From an uncultured Lachnospiraceae bacterium (GTDB taxonomy: Bacteria; Bacillota; Clostridia; Lachnospirales; Lachnospiraceae), in the NCBI GenBank assembly GCA_910587935.1, contig CAJUNP010000008.1:27401-91400 (forward strand): a stretch of DNA of 64,000 bases, read 5' to 3'. Of this stretch, positions 1-7,647 are shown piece after piece (position 1 is the first letter of the stretch; the number at the start of each line of letters is the position of its first letter). The notes under the pieces are model-generated. The model was not told where the DNA came from. It saw nothing but the letters and a program-made list of their open reading frames with translations, and made no database searches. The position numbers were made by a program, and so were the translations under genes.

Positions 1-1770
1 ATGCTGGACGCCTTGGAGCTTTTAGAGTACAGAGGATATGACAGTGCGGGAATAGCTCTTTTAAGTGAAGGAGAAATACAGATTCTGAAAACAGCGGGAA
101 GAGTAGGGGATTTAAGGAGACTGTGCAGCGGGGAAAAGCCGGAAGGCCGGTGCGGAATCGGTCATACCAGGTGGGCAACCCATGGAGGCGTGTGCGGTGC
201 GAATGCTCATCCCCACCGGTTTGGCCGCGTTACGCTGATACATAACGGCATTATTGAAAACTATAAAGAACTGAAGGAAAAGTATGGATTGGACGGACTC
301 CTGCAGTCCGAGACGGACAGCGAGGTTGTTGCGGCGGTGCTGGAGCATTTCTATTCGGGCGACCCCTATTCGGCAATCCGAAGGACGGTGCTGAAGCTGA
401 AGGGAACTTTTGCCCTTGCGGTCTTATTTGACGATCAGCCGGACTGTATTTTCGCGGTGCGGAATGTGAGTCCCATTGTAGCGGCGGTTACAGATAACGG
501 AGCCTTTTTAGCCTCCGACGTTGCGGCAATTGCGCCGTATACGGCGGATTATTTTGTTGTGCCTGAATTTCATGTGGTCTGTTTAGGGCCTGGAAACGCG
601 GAACTGTTTGATCTGTCCGGAGACAGAGCCGTCATTGACTGGCTCAGTGTAGACTGGGATGTGAGCCGCAGCGGTAAGGAAGGCTATCCTTTTTATATGG
701 AAAAGGAAATCATGGAGCAGCCGGAAGTAATCGGAGAAACTATTTTTCCCAGAATTAAAGAAGGAAAACCGGATTTTTCGGAAGAAGGGATACCGGATGA
801 AATATTGTCCGCATGTCAGCGGATCTGCGTGATAGCCTGCGGAACCGCCATGCATGCGGGACTGGTGGGAAAAAGTCTGATACAGGCCATAATCGGCATA
901 CATGTAGACGTGGTGATGGCCTCGGAATTTATGTACAATGATCCGGTAGTGGATAAAGATACATTGGTGATTGCCATTTCCCAGTCGGGAGAGACAATCG
1001 ACACCCTGGAGGCGTTGAAATTTGCACGAAAATGCGGTTCTCCATGCATTTCCATTGTAAATGTGAAAGGTGCGTCCATTGCGAGAGCCAGCGAATATGT
1101 CATTTATACCAATGCGGGACCAGAGATTGCGGTGGCAAGCACCAAGGCTTATACAACCCAGCTGGCGGTTCTTTATCTTCTGACGGCCAGAATGGCAATG
1201 GCACGGAAACTGTGGAGCGAACAGGAGCTTGCCGGTTATATGTGTGAATTGCAGAGAGTCCCTGCAGTGCTGAAACAGGTTTTGGAAACGAAAGAGGAAA
1301 TCCACAGACTTGCCGGTTCAATTCTGAATGCAAGCGATGTATTTATGATCGGGAGAGGACTTGATTATTCGATTTTACTGGAAGGTTCGCTGAAGCTTAA
1401 GGAGGTTTCCTATATTCATTCCGAGGCGTATGCTTCCGGAGAATTAAAACACGGCACGATCGCGCTGATTACGGAGGATACTCCTGTAATCGCGGTGGTA
1501 ACCCAGGAGAAATTAAAAAGCAAGGAACTTTCGAATATCCGGGAGGTTCAGTCCAGGGGAGCGAGAGTGGTGCTTCTGATAAAGGAAGGTGAAACGCTTG
1601 ACGGCGGGGAACAGTGGAGCTGCGTTTACCGGCTTCCCAAAATGGACGACTTTTTTATGGTTATGCCGGCATCCATTGTACTCCAGCTGATTGCCTACTT
1701 TGTATCGCTGGATAAAGGGCTGGATGTGGATAAGCCGAGGAATCTGGCAAAAGTAGTTACGGTAGAATAA
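1..1770 (+). CDS. glmS: Glutamine--fructose-6-phosphate aminotransferase (isomerizing), 5' end cut by the window
   Basis: Makes glucosamine-6-phosphate from fructose-6-phosphate and glutamine, the entry step to UDP-GlcNAc and cell-wall precursors in the cytoplasm. The visible 589 residues hold the end of the N-terminal glutaminase domain (RGYDSAG near residue 11, GHTRWATHG near 53), two SIS sugar-isomerase domains (about 270-400 and 440-570) and the family-typical C-terminus KPRNLAKVVTVE. The family is usually near 608 residues and begins MCGI with the catalytic Cys1, so about 20 N-terminal residues, including that cysteine, lie upstream of base 1. The ATG at base 1 is an internal Met, not the start. 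The gene converges on an AraC gene 42 bp away, with no clear terminator between them. Confidence 0.96.
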   Translation: MLDALELLEYRGYDSAGIALLSEGEIQILKTAGRVGDLRRLCSGEKPEGRCGIGHTRWATHGGVCGANAHPHRFGRVTLIHNGIIENYKELKEKYGLDGLLQSETDSEVVAAVLEHFYSGDPYSAIRRTVLKLKGTFALAVLFDDQPDCIFAVRNVSPIVAAVTDNGAFLASDVAAIAPYTADYFVVPEFHVVCLGPGNAELFDLSGDRAVIDWLSVDWDVSRSGKEGYPFYMEKEIMEQPEVIGETIFPRIKEGKPDFSEEGIPDEILSACQRICVIACGTAMHAGLVGKSLIQAIIGIHVDVVMASEFMYNDPVVDKDTLVIAISQSGETIDTLEALKFARKCGSPCISIVNVKGASIARASEYVIYTNAGPEIAVASTKAYTTQLAVLYLLTARMAMARKLWSEQELAGYMCELQRVPAVLKQVLETKEEIHRLAGSILNASDVFMIGRGLDYSILLEGSLKLKEVSYIHSEAYASGELKHGTIALITEDTPVIAVVTQEKLKSKELSNIREVQSRGARVVLLIKEGETLDGGEQWSCVYRLPKMDDFFMVMPASIVLQLIAYFVSLDKGLDVDKPRNLAKVVTVE

Positions 1771-1812
1771 AGATCAGGGAACAATGACAGCGGTAATTAA
1801 GGAATACCATAT

Positions 1813-2673
1813 TCAGCTTTGGGCGTGGCGGAGCTTTCTGTCCTTTTGCTGAATCCGAAGCCTGTGGGGCGTCGTCCCATAGGCTTCTTTAAATATCCGC
1901 ATAAACTGCTTATAATTGGTAATCCCGTTTTTTTCAAGAAGAAGCGTAATGCTCTCATCCGTCTGCAGAAGATCCTGATAAAAATGCATCAGGCGGACTT
2001 GGGATACGTAAGTAAAAAAAGTCTGTCCCGTATATTTCTTGAAAAGCCTGCAGAAATGTTCGGGGGTTACAAGGATCTGATCTGCCATTTCCGTTAAAGT
2101 AATGGGATTTCTGTAGTTTTTACGGACATAGCGCATACTTTGTTCCACACGCAGGAAGTCCCGCTCCGTGCGGTTTCGGTTCTGGGCGCTCAAAACTGAA
2201 GAACCCTGTGTATAAAGCAGAAACAGAAACTGATACAGATGTGTCAGAAACAGAAGGTGATTCCCCTTCTGCCCCGTCTCTTTCAGCGCCGCCATTTCTT
2301 TAAATATTTCGGAAAGTCTAAAGCTTAAGGAATCCGTCGAAGCGGTATGGGGCAGGTATTCGGAAAAATGAAGCAGCCGCCAGTCTGCGCTGACGCGCTC
2401 TAAATGTACGGGAGGAATCTGCAGAAGATAATAGCGGCAGCTCTCCTGAACATGGGTATAGTGGATATCCTGGGGATTAACAAGCAGAATGTCCGAGGGG
2501 AGAAGTTCATAACAGGTTTCGTTGATGTATGCGGTCATATGTCCGTTTATGATATAAAGCGCTTCCAGATGATCGTGCCAGTGCGCCGGAAGGAGCTCGC
2601 CGGCGGCGTCTACCATGGAAAAGTAAACCTGGGTTAAATGGTCGTCCTTAATCGTTTCATGAGAGCCGTACAT
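1813..2673 (-). CDS. AraC family transcriptional regulator with cupin-type sensor domain
   Basis: A 286-residue DNA-binding regulator. The N-terminal half carries a sugar-binding cupin (AraC_binding) signature, AHWHDHLEALYI near residue 30, followed by a beta-rich stretch. The C-terminal 100 residues hold two helix-turn-helix motifs, including ITLTEMADQILVTPEHFCRLFKKYTG and the second HTH ending in a TTPHRLR-like motif. I place the start at 2673, because AGGAGG lies 6-7 bases before that ATG; an upstream in-frame Met at 2724 lacks a site. It is divergent from the GH3 beta-glucosidase 218 bp away, so it most likely activates that gene in response to a beta-glucoside. This is inferred from position only. 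Confidence 0.92.
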   Translation of the reverse strand: MYGSHETIKDDHLTQVYFSMVDAAGELLPAHWHDHLEALYIINGHMTAYINETCYELLPSDILLVNPQDIHYTHVQESCRYYLLQIPPVHLERVSADWRLLHFSEYLPHTASTDSLSFRLSEIFKEMAALKETGQKGNHLLFLTHLYQFLFLLYTQGSSVLSAQNRNRTERDFLRVEQSMRYVRKNYRNPITLTEMADQILVTPEHFCRLFKKYTGQTFFTYVSQVRLMHFYQDLLQTDESITLLLEKNGITNYKQFMRIFKEAYGTTPHRLRIQQKDRKLRHAQS

Positions 2674-2891
2674 AATCTTTCCTCCTACATTCCTTTTTAT
2701 AACAAAACAAATCAAAATTTCCATATAAATTCCATGGAAAATTCTTATAAATACAAATTTATATCAAAATCAACCTATATTTATGATAAGTTTTATTATA
2801 GCATAAACGATTGTTTTTGGTTACAATAAAAAGAGAATAATTTTAACATTAAAAAATAAATCAGGCACAGGATGCCGGAAAGAGGAAAAAG

Positions 2892-5297
2892 ATGGAAAGA
2901 TGGATGCGGGCAATGTTTCAGCCGAACCTTCCTCTTTATGAGGACAGACGGGTTACGGCGTCAAAGGAGCACATTTCGCTTTCAAAGGAAGCGGCGAGGG
3001 AAGGCATGGTTTTGCTGAAAAACGAAGGGAATCTGCTGCCTCTTCCCGCGGGAAGCCGGATTGCGCTGTTTGGAAAGGGAAGCTTTGATTATGTAAAGGG
3101 CGGCGGCGGCAGCGGCGACGTTAAAGTGGCGTATGTCCGTAATCTTTACGACGGCTTAACGCTTCAGGGAGAAAAGGTATCTCTGTATGAGCCCCTTTCC
3201 GATTATTACCGTGAAAATGTAAAGAAGCAGTATGAAGAGGGCGCCGCGCCGGGCATGACGGTAGAACCGGAGCTGCCGGAGGAACTGCTTTGCCAGGCCG
3301 GAAGCTATGCCGATACGGCGGTGGTGGCGATCAGCCGCTTTTCCGGCGAGGGATGGGATCGTTCCAGCGTGGAATACAACGGAGAGTACAATCCTTGGGA
3401 AACGGAAACCAGTATGCCCCAGATTGCGGGCCGCATTTTTGAGGACGGAGATTTTTATCTTACAAAAAGTGAGAAAGCAATGCTGGAAAAGGTTAAAGAA
3501 AAGTTTGACAGGATCGTGGTGGTGTTGAATATCGGAGGTGTGATAGACAGCGCGTGGTTTAAAGAAGACGAAAAGCTGGGAGCCGTGCTTGTGGCATGGC
3601 AGGGCGGCATGGAAGGCGGCCTTGCGGCGGCGGAACTGCTCTGCGGAGAGGCGTCTCCCAGCGGCAAGCTGCCGGATACCTTTGCGGCGGGAATGGAAGC
3701 TTATCCGTCAACGGAAAATTTCCATGAGTCCCCCCATTATGTGGACTATACGGAAGACATTTATGTAGGCTACCGTTATTTCGAAACGATTCCCGGCGCT
3801 TATGACAAGGTCTGCTATCCCTTTGGTTTCGGCCTTTCCTATACGGACTTTTCCATAGAAATAAAAAAGGCTCTGGAAGATAACGGAACGATCCGTGTTT
3901 TTGTACAGGTGACCAACTGCGGAAAAAGAGAGGGTAAGGAAGTTGTACAGGTATACTACGGCGCTCCCCAGGGCGTATTGAAAAAGCCTGCCAGAGAGCT
4001 TGCGGCTTTTGAAAAAACAAGAAGCCTGCTTCCGGGGGAGACCCAGGAGCTTGTGCTGGAGTTTAGGAAGGAAGAGATGGCTTCCTATGACGATTTAGGG
4101 AAAATTGCAAAGTCCGCCTATGTTCTGGAAAAGGGAACCTATGATTTTTATGTGGGTAATTCCGTCAGGGATACCGAAAAACTGGAGTTTTCCCTGACGC
4201 TTGCAGAGGATGAAGTGACAAAACAGCTTTCGGCAAAAGCCGCGCCTTCCGGACTGAAAAAAAGGATGCTTTCCGACGGCAGCTATGAAGAACTTCCGGT
4301 ATCGGAGGGGAACGATTCCAACGCGTGCGTACTTGTGAAAATGGAAAGCGGTACGGAGGAAGCTTTGACTCCGGAGGTTATGGGACGCGGCCGTTACCTG
4401 CTGATGAAGCCTTTTAAGGAAGGTGCAAAGCCTTTTATAGAGGTTGCCGAAGGACGGATAAGCATAGATGAATTTACAGAGCAGTTAAGCGACGACGAGT
4501 TGATCCATCTTTTGGGAGGACAGCCCAACACCTCTGTAGCCAATACCTTTGGATTTGGCAATCTGCCGGAATACGGAGTGCCTGGCGTCATGACGGCGGA
4601 CGGACCTGCGGGTCTTCGGATTTGTCTGAATACGACCGCCTGGCCCTGCGCCACGCTTCTGGCGTCCACCTGGAATACGGAGCTGATTGAAGCGGTGGGA
4701 AAAGCAGGCGCGGAAGAAGTAAAGGAGAATAATATAGCTGTATGGCTGACACCTGCGGTAAATATCCATAGAAATCCCCTTTGCGGCCGTAATTTTGAAT
4801 ATTACTCGGAAGATCCTTATCTTACCGGTAAGATGGGCGCCGCCATGGTAAGAGGAATCCAGTCCATGCATATTGCCGCAGCCGTGAAACATTTTGCCTG
4901 CAACAATAAGGAGACCAACCGGAAACACAGCGATTCCAGGGTATCCGAGCGTGCGCTCCGGGAAATCTATCTGAAAGGCTTTGAGATTATTGTAAAAGAA
5001 GCCGATCCATGGGCAATCATGTCCGCCTATAATATAATCAACGGACACCGTGCGTCGGAAAATAAAGAACTGCTGGAAGATATTCTGCGTGACGAGTGGG
5101 GCTTTAAGGGAATGGTAACCTCAGACTGGTGGACCAGAGGCGAACATTATAAGGAGATCAAAGCCGGCAACGATGTGAAAATGGCATGCGGTTTCCCGGA
5201 ACGCGTGAAAGAAGCCATGGAAAAAGGCGCGGTATGCAGGGAAGAACTGGTAAGATGCGCAAAGCGTGTGCTGGGATTGATTTTGAAGATTGATTAA
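2892..5297 (+). CDS. Glycoside hydrolase family 3 beta-glucosidase with inverted domain order
   Basis: 801 residues, cleaving terminal beta-linked sugars (probably glucose, possibly xylose) by a retaining mechanism. No signal peptide is visible, so it should act in the cytoplasm on imported oligosaccharides. Domain order is reversed from classic GH3: the (alpha/beta)6 sandwich domain comes first (AREGMVLLKNEGNLLPL near residue 37, GGGGSGDV near 75), then a fibronectin III-like domain (about 330-430), and the TIM barrel last (DGPAGLR near 570, KHFACNNKE near 660, TSDWW near 745). Asp745 in SDWW is the expected nucleophile. Such inverted GH3 enzymes are known from rumen clostridia. RBS GGAAAGAGG precedes the ATG; a second in-frame ATG lies 12 bases in. 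Confidence 0.94.
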   Translation: MERWMRAMFQPNLPLYEDRRVTASKEHISLSKEAAREGMVLLKNEGNLLPLPAGSRIALFGKGSFDYVKGGGGSGDVKVAYVRNLYDGLTLQGEKVSLYEPLSDYYRENVKKQYEEGAAPGMTVEPELPEELLCQAGSYADTAVVAISRFSGEGWDRSSVEYNGEYNPWETETSMPQIAGRIFEDGDFYLTKSEKAMLEKVKEKFDRIVVVLNIGGVIDSAWFKEDEKLGAVLVAWQGGMEGGLAAAELLCGEASPSGKLPDTFAAGMEAYPSTENFHESPHYVDYTEDIYVGYRYFETIPGAYDKVCYPFGFGLSYTDFSIEIKKALEDNGTIRVFVQVTNCGKREGKEVVQVYYGAPQGVLKKPARELAAFEKTRSLLPGETQELVLEFRKEEMASYDDLGKIAKSAYVLEKGTYDFYVGNSVRDTEKLEFSLTLAEDEVTKQLSAKAAPSGLKKRMLSDGSYEELPVSEGNDSNACVLVKMESGTEEALTPEVMGRGRYLLMKPFKEGAKPFIEVAEGRISIDEFTEQLSDDELIHLLGGQPNTSVANTFGFGNLPEYGVPGVMTADGPAGLRICLNTTAWPCATLLASTWNTELIEAVGKAGAEEVKENNIAVWLTPAVNIHRNPLCGRNFEYYSEDPYLTGKMGAAMVRGIQSMHIAAAVKHFACNNKETNRKHSDSRVSERALREIYLKGFEIIVKEADPWAIMSAYNIINGHRASENKELLEDILRDEWGFKGMVTSDWWTRGEHYKEIKAGNDVKMACGFPERVKEAMEKGAVCREELVRCAKRVLGLILKID

Positions 5298-5309
5298 GAG
5301 ACGAAATAT

Positions 5310-5347
5310 AAAATATAACCTCCGGTTCAGGCCGGAGGTTATATTTT
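5310..5347 (+). terminator. Rho-independent terminator after GH3
   Basis: A perfect 15-bp stem, AAATATAACCTCCGG against its complement with loop TTCAGG, runs into TTTT, 13 bases after the beta-glucosidase stop codon. Confidence 0.9.
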
Positions 5348-5444
5348 AGAAATAAGTTTTGGTAAAGACTGTAACGCGGCACTTTATAGTGGACGGAAAA
5401 AGCATTTTAGTTTCGACAGTATAAACGCTATTACGGCACCTTCA

Positions 5445-5475
5445 TTTCGTTGACCGCACACAGCTGTCAACGAAA
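5445..5475. repeat. Isolated perfect inverted repeat
   Basis: TTTCGTTGAC at 5445-5454 is matched exactly by GTCAACGAAA at 5466-5475 around an 11-base loop. No T-run follows and no open gene starts here. It could be the end of a mobile element or a protein-binding site; nothing in the sequence decides. Confidence 0.5.
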
Positions 5476-5483
5476 CTGTGCAG

Positions 5484-5854
5484 TCAAATCGAAATCTTCC
5501 TGCCTGAATTGTGTGTACAATCATGCTGTCGGCCGCATACACAGATGCACGCGGCCTTTTCCTGCTCTTTATAAGAATTGTCCCCTGTTCTGAAACACTT
5601 CATAAACCGTCCTGTCTGGCACTTTGCAGTTACAATTCTGTTGTCATTTCTTTTGCTTCTGTCGGCAGGCATTTCCCAAAAAACATGGCTTTGCAGCCGG
5701 ATTTCTTTTGATAAATCCATCCGGTCCAGTTCGCCGGAGTAATGTCCGACTTTCGGAGAATCGCCTGGTATTCCCCGTCACTGCTTACAATGACGTTCAT
5801 GACACCGTTCATGCGGGTGTCCATGAGCTGGTACAATGCAGAATCTTTTTCCAA
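5484..5854 (-). pseudogene. Small unrecognised gene, frameshifted
   Basis: A TTG at 5854 with AGGAGG 7 bases upstream opens a reading frame beginning MEKDSALYQLMDTRMNGV. After the motif LRKSD, near position 5743, the coherent helical sequence continues in another frame (HYSGELDRMDLSKEIRLQ), while the original frame turns into Cys/Lys-rich text and stops at 5630. This is the picture of a single-base indel in a small helical protein of the kind found in accessory regions of Lachnospiraceae. I do not recognise the family with confidence. The second frame runs on to 5484 without clear homology, so further damage is likely. Confidence 0.45.
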
Positions 5855-5900
5855 TCCAATCCCTCCTTCCGTGGTGTCGTAGCTTACCTCTGTTTTGGCG

Positions 5901-5959
5901 GGATAGCAAGCGGAAAAATAAAAAAGCCGGAATATCCCTTGTAGCGTCCGACTTTTTTT
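5901..5959 (+). repeat. Terminator-like element, copy 1 of 2
   Basis: AAAAAGCCGGA (5921-5931) pairs, with one mismatch, with TCCGACTTTTT (5947-5957). The flanking bases, from AAGCGG through CTTGTAGC and TCCGAC, closely match 62653-62702 near the other end of the window. It looks like the 3' end plus terminator of a repeated small gene. Confidence 0.55.
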
Positions 5960-5967
5960 GATAATAT
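5939..5967 (+). promoter_or_regulatory. Possible toxin promoter
   Basis: TTGTAG and TAATAT are separated by 17 bases, about 110 bp upstream of the small toxin gene. The match to consensus is moderate and it overlaps the terminator-like element. Confidence 0.4.
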
Positions 5968-6075
5968 ATTCACATGGGGTACTGCCATAACGGGTAGGCG
6001 GTCAGTCTTTCGATGCAAACGCAGGGGGGACTGCCCCTCTGACTACGGGTAAAACCGGGAAAGGGGGGATTGCTT

Positions 6076-6213
6076 ATGAGCGATTATGAACTGCTGACGG
6101 TTGTTCTGATGATTCTTGGGATCATTGCATCAATCCTGATTGCTTACATAAATCACACAAAAAAGCGACCGCCCCGTCCAAAGGTAAGGTCACTTTCTTG
6201 TAAGTATCTTTAA
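6076..6213 (+). CDS. Holin-like type I toxin (Hol-Tox family)
   Basis: A 45-residue protein beginning MSDYELLTVVLMILG, with one hydrophobic helix (about residues 6-26) and a basic tail (HTKKRPPRP). The MSxYE start, single membrane span and Lys/Arg tail fit the putative holin-like toxin family (Hol-Tox) common in Firmicutes. GGGGGG lies 8 bases before the ATG. If expressed, it would insert into the cell membrane. Its 3' half is overlapped on the other strand by a short promoter-to-terminator unit, the layout of a type I toxin-antitoxin pair. The family match is from memory of its pattern. Confidence 0.72.
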   Translation: MSDYELLTVVLMILGIIASILIAYINHTKKRPPRPKVRSLSCKYL

Positions 6214-6250
6214 TTTGGGCTGACCGTCTATCGGCAGTATTCCCTTTTGT
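6160..6250 (-). ncRNA. Predicted antisense RNA antitoxin
   Basis: A near-consensus promoter at 6257-6285 fires leftward into the 3' end of the toxin gene. About 90 bases on, GTGACC (6193-6188) can pair with GGTCGC (6170-6165), extended by AAA/TTT and followed by a run of six T on the minus strand. No open frame is needed inside. The RNA would be complementary to roughly codons 29-45 of the toxin mRNA and its 3' UTR. Confidence 0.65.
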
Positions 6251-6256
6251 ATTTTC

Positions 6257-6285
6257 ATTGTAGCAGATTCCCCCGCGTCTGTCAA
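6257..6285 (-). promoter_or_regulatory. Promoter of the antisense RNA
   Basis: Read on the minus strand, TTGACA (6285-6280) and TACAAT (6262-6257) are separated by exactly 17 bases, a near-perfect sigma-A promoter. It is stronger than the promoter candidate seen for the toxin, as expected for an antitoxin in excess. Confidence 0.8.
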
Positions 6286-6604
6286 ACGCTGCGGAGCATT
6301 CCGATGAAATCATTCTATACCGGATTCCGCATAAAGGCAAGGTGTTAATTTGTCGAATGTCGAATCGCAAAATAGGGTGGGGTAAAAGGCATCAAACTCT
6401 CACAGCGGCACATATGGCAATTACATCCATTTAAACGTATAATGACGAAAACTCTTTAAGTAGTGTGATATCTCTGGCATGCTATAGCGCGTTAATGAGT
6501 ATACCAGAATCAGAGAGTTTCCGGCAGGGAAAGGATTTGAGATATTGTTTATATTTCGAGAAAGAACTCAATACCCATATGCATAGAAAGGATATGGTCC
6601 ACAC

Positions 6605-7516
6605 ATGACTCTTACACAACTGCAATATGCAATTACCATAGCAGGCGCCGGCTCCATGAACGAAGCGGCAAGGGCGCTTTTTGTTTCCCAGCCCAGTCTT
6701 TCTTCCGCTATGAAAGAACTGGAGGAAGAAATCGGCGTCCGCCTGTTTTTGAGAACGAACCGGGGGATTGCCCTGACTCCGGAGGGGGAGGAGTTTATCG
6801 GTTATGCCAGGCAGGTCGTAGAGCAGTACGGGTTAATGGAATCCCGATACATCAAAAAGGAAAAGGTAAAAAAGAAATTCAGCGTATCCATGCAGCATTA
6901 TACCTTTGCTGTGAAGGCTTTTATAGAAATGGTTAAACAATTTGGCATGGATGCATATGAATTTTCGGTTTATGAGACAAAAACCTATGAAGTAATCGAA
7001 AATGTAAGAGATTTTAAAAGTGAAATCGGAATTCTTTATGTCAATGCATTTAACGGGAAAGTGCTGAAAAAACTATTTGGAGAATATAATCTGGAATTTC
7101 ATGAAATTCTGCAGTGCCGAATCTATGTGTATATGTGGAAAATGCATCCGCTGGCGGAGAGAAAAGAGGTAACTCTTGACGAGCTTGACGAATATCCCTG
7201 CCTGTCTTTTGATCAGGGAAAAAGCAATTCTTTTTATTTTGCGGAGGAAGTTTTAAGCGCTTATGAGTACAAGCGTCTGATCAAGGCTAACGACAGGGCG
7301 ACGCTTTTAAATCTGATGGTAGGATTAAACGGTTATACTCTGTGCTCCGGCATTTTGTGCGAGGAGCTGAACGGTTCCGAATATGTTGCGGTAAAGCTGA
7401 AATCGGAGGAGATTATGTCGATCGGATATCTGGTGCGGAAAGGCGTTGCAATCAGTCCGTTAGGACAGAAGTATCTGGAAGAACTGACAAAGTATAAAGA
7501 TAAAGCGCTGCAATAA
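6605..7516 (+). CDS. LysR family transcriptional regulator
   Basis: 303 residues. The N-terminal winged helix-turn-helix is clear: LTQLQYAITIAGAGSMNEAA at residues 3-22, then LFVSQPSLSSAMKELEEEIG and LFLRTNRGIALTPEGEEF. The remainder fits the periplasmic-binding-like effector domain of LysR regulators (about 90-300). It is followed by its own terminator, and the next gene is a MetY-type sulfhydrylase on the same strand. Control of that gene, and so of methionine/cysteine sulfur assimilation with O-acetylserine or O-acetylhomoserine as co-inducer, is a reasonable inference but not shown by any visible site. Confidence 0.93.
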   Translation: MTLTQLQYAITIAGAGSMNEAARALFVSQPSLSSAMKELEEEIGVRLFLRTNRGIALTPEGEEFIGYARQVVEQYGLMESRYIKKEKVKKKFSVSMQHYTFAVKAFIEMVKQFGMDAYEFSVYETKTYEVIENVRDFKSEIGILYVNAFNGKVLKKLFGEYNLEFHEILQCRIYVYMWKMHPLAERKEVTLDELDEYPCLSFDQGKSNSFYFAEEVLSAYEYKRLIKANDRATLLNLMVGLNGYTLCSGILCEELNGSEYVAVKLKSEEIMSIGYLVRKGVAISPLGQKYLEELTKYKDKALQ

Positions 7517-7522
7517 TGACTG

Positions 7523-7562
7523 GCCGGCTATAGAAAGAAACTATAACCGGCTGTTTCTTTTT
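7523..7562 (+). terminator. Terminator after the LysR gene
   Basis: GCCGGCTATAG and CTATAACCGGC pair with one internal mismatch around AAAGAAA, followed by TGTTTCTTTTT, 7 bases after the stop. Confidence 0.8.
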
Positions 7563-7567
7563 CATAT

Positions 7568-7596
7568 TAGACAGCGTTGAAAAGCCGTGTTAAGAT
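7568..7596 (+). promoter_or_regulatory. Promoter for the sulfhydrylase gene
   Basis: TAGACA and TAAGAT stand 17 bases apart, about 50 bp before the start codon. No SAM riboswitch or T-box fits in the short leader. Confidence 0.6.
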
Positions 7597-7647
7597 AAAA
7601 CAAATACGATATAAAAAGCGGAAGAGTACTGCGGAAAGAGGTTGAAT

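Noticed and set aside
583..1333. Long minus-strand frames opposite glmS
   Set aside because: They lie wholly inside a clear glmS gene, lack ribosome sites and show no family motifs; coding-strand shadow.
2730..2739. TTCCATGGAA here and again at 41769-41778 as a shared operator
   Set aside because: A 10-base palindrome in AT-rich intergenic DNA can recur by chance, and the two neighbours (GH3/AraC and lysine riboswitch/HAD) share no regulator.
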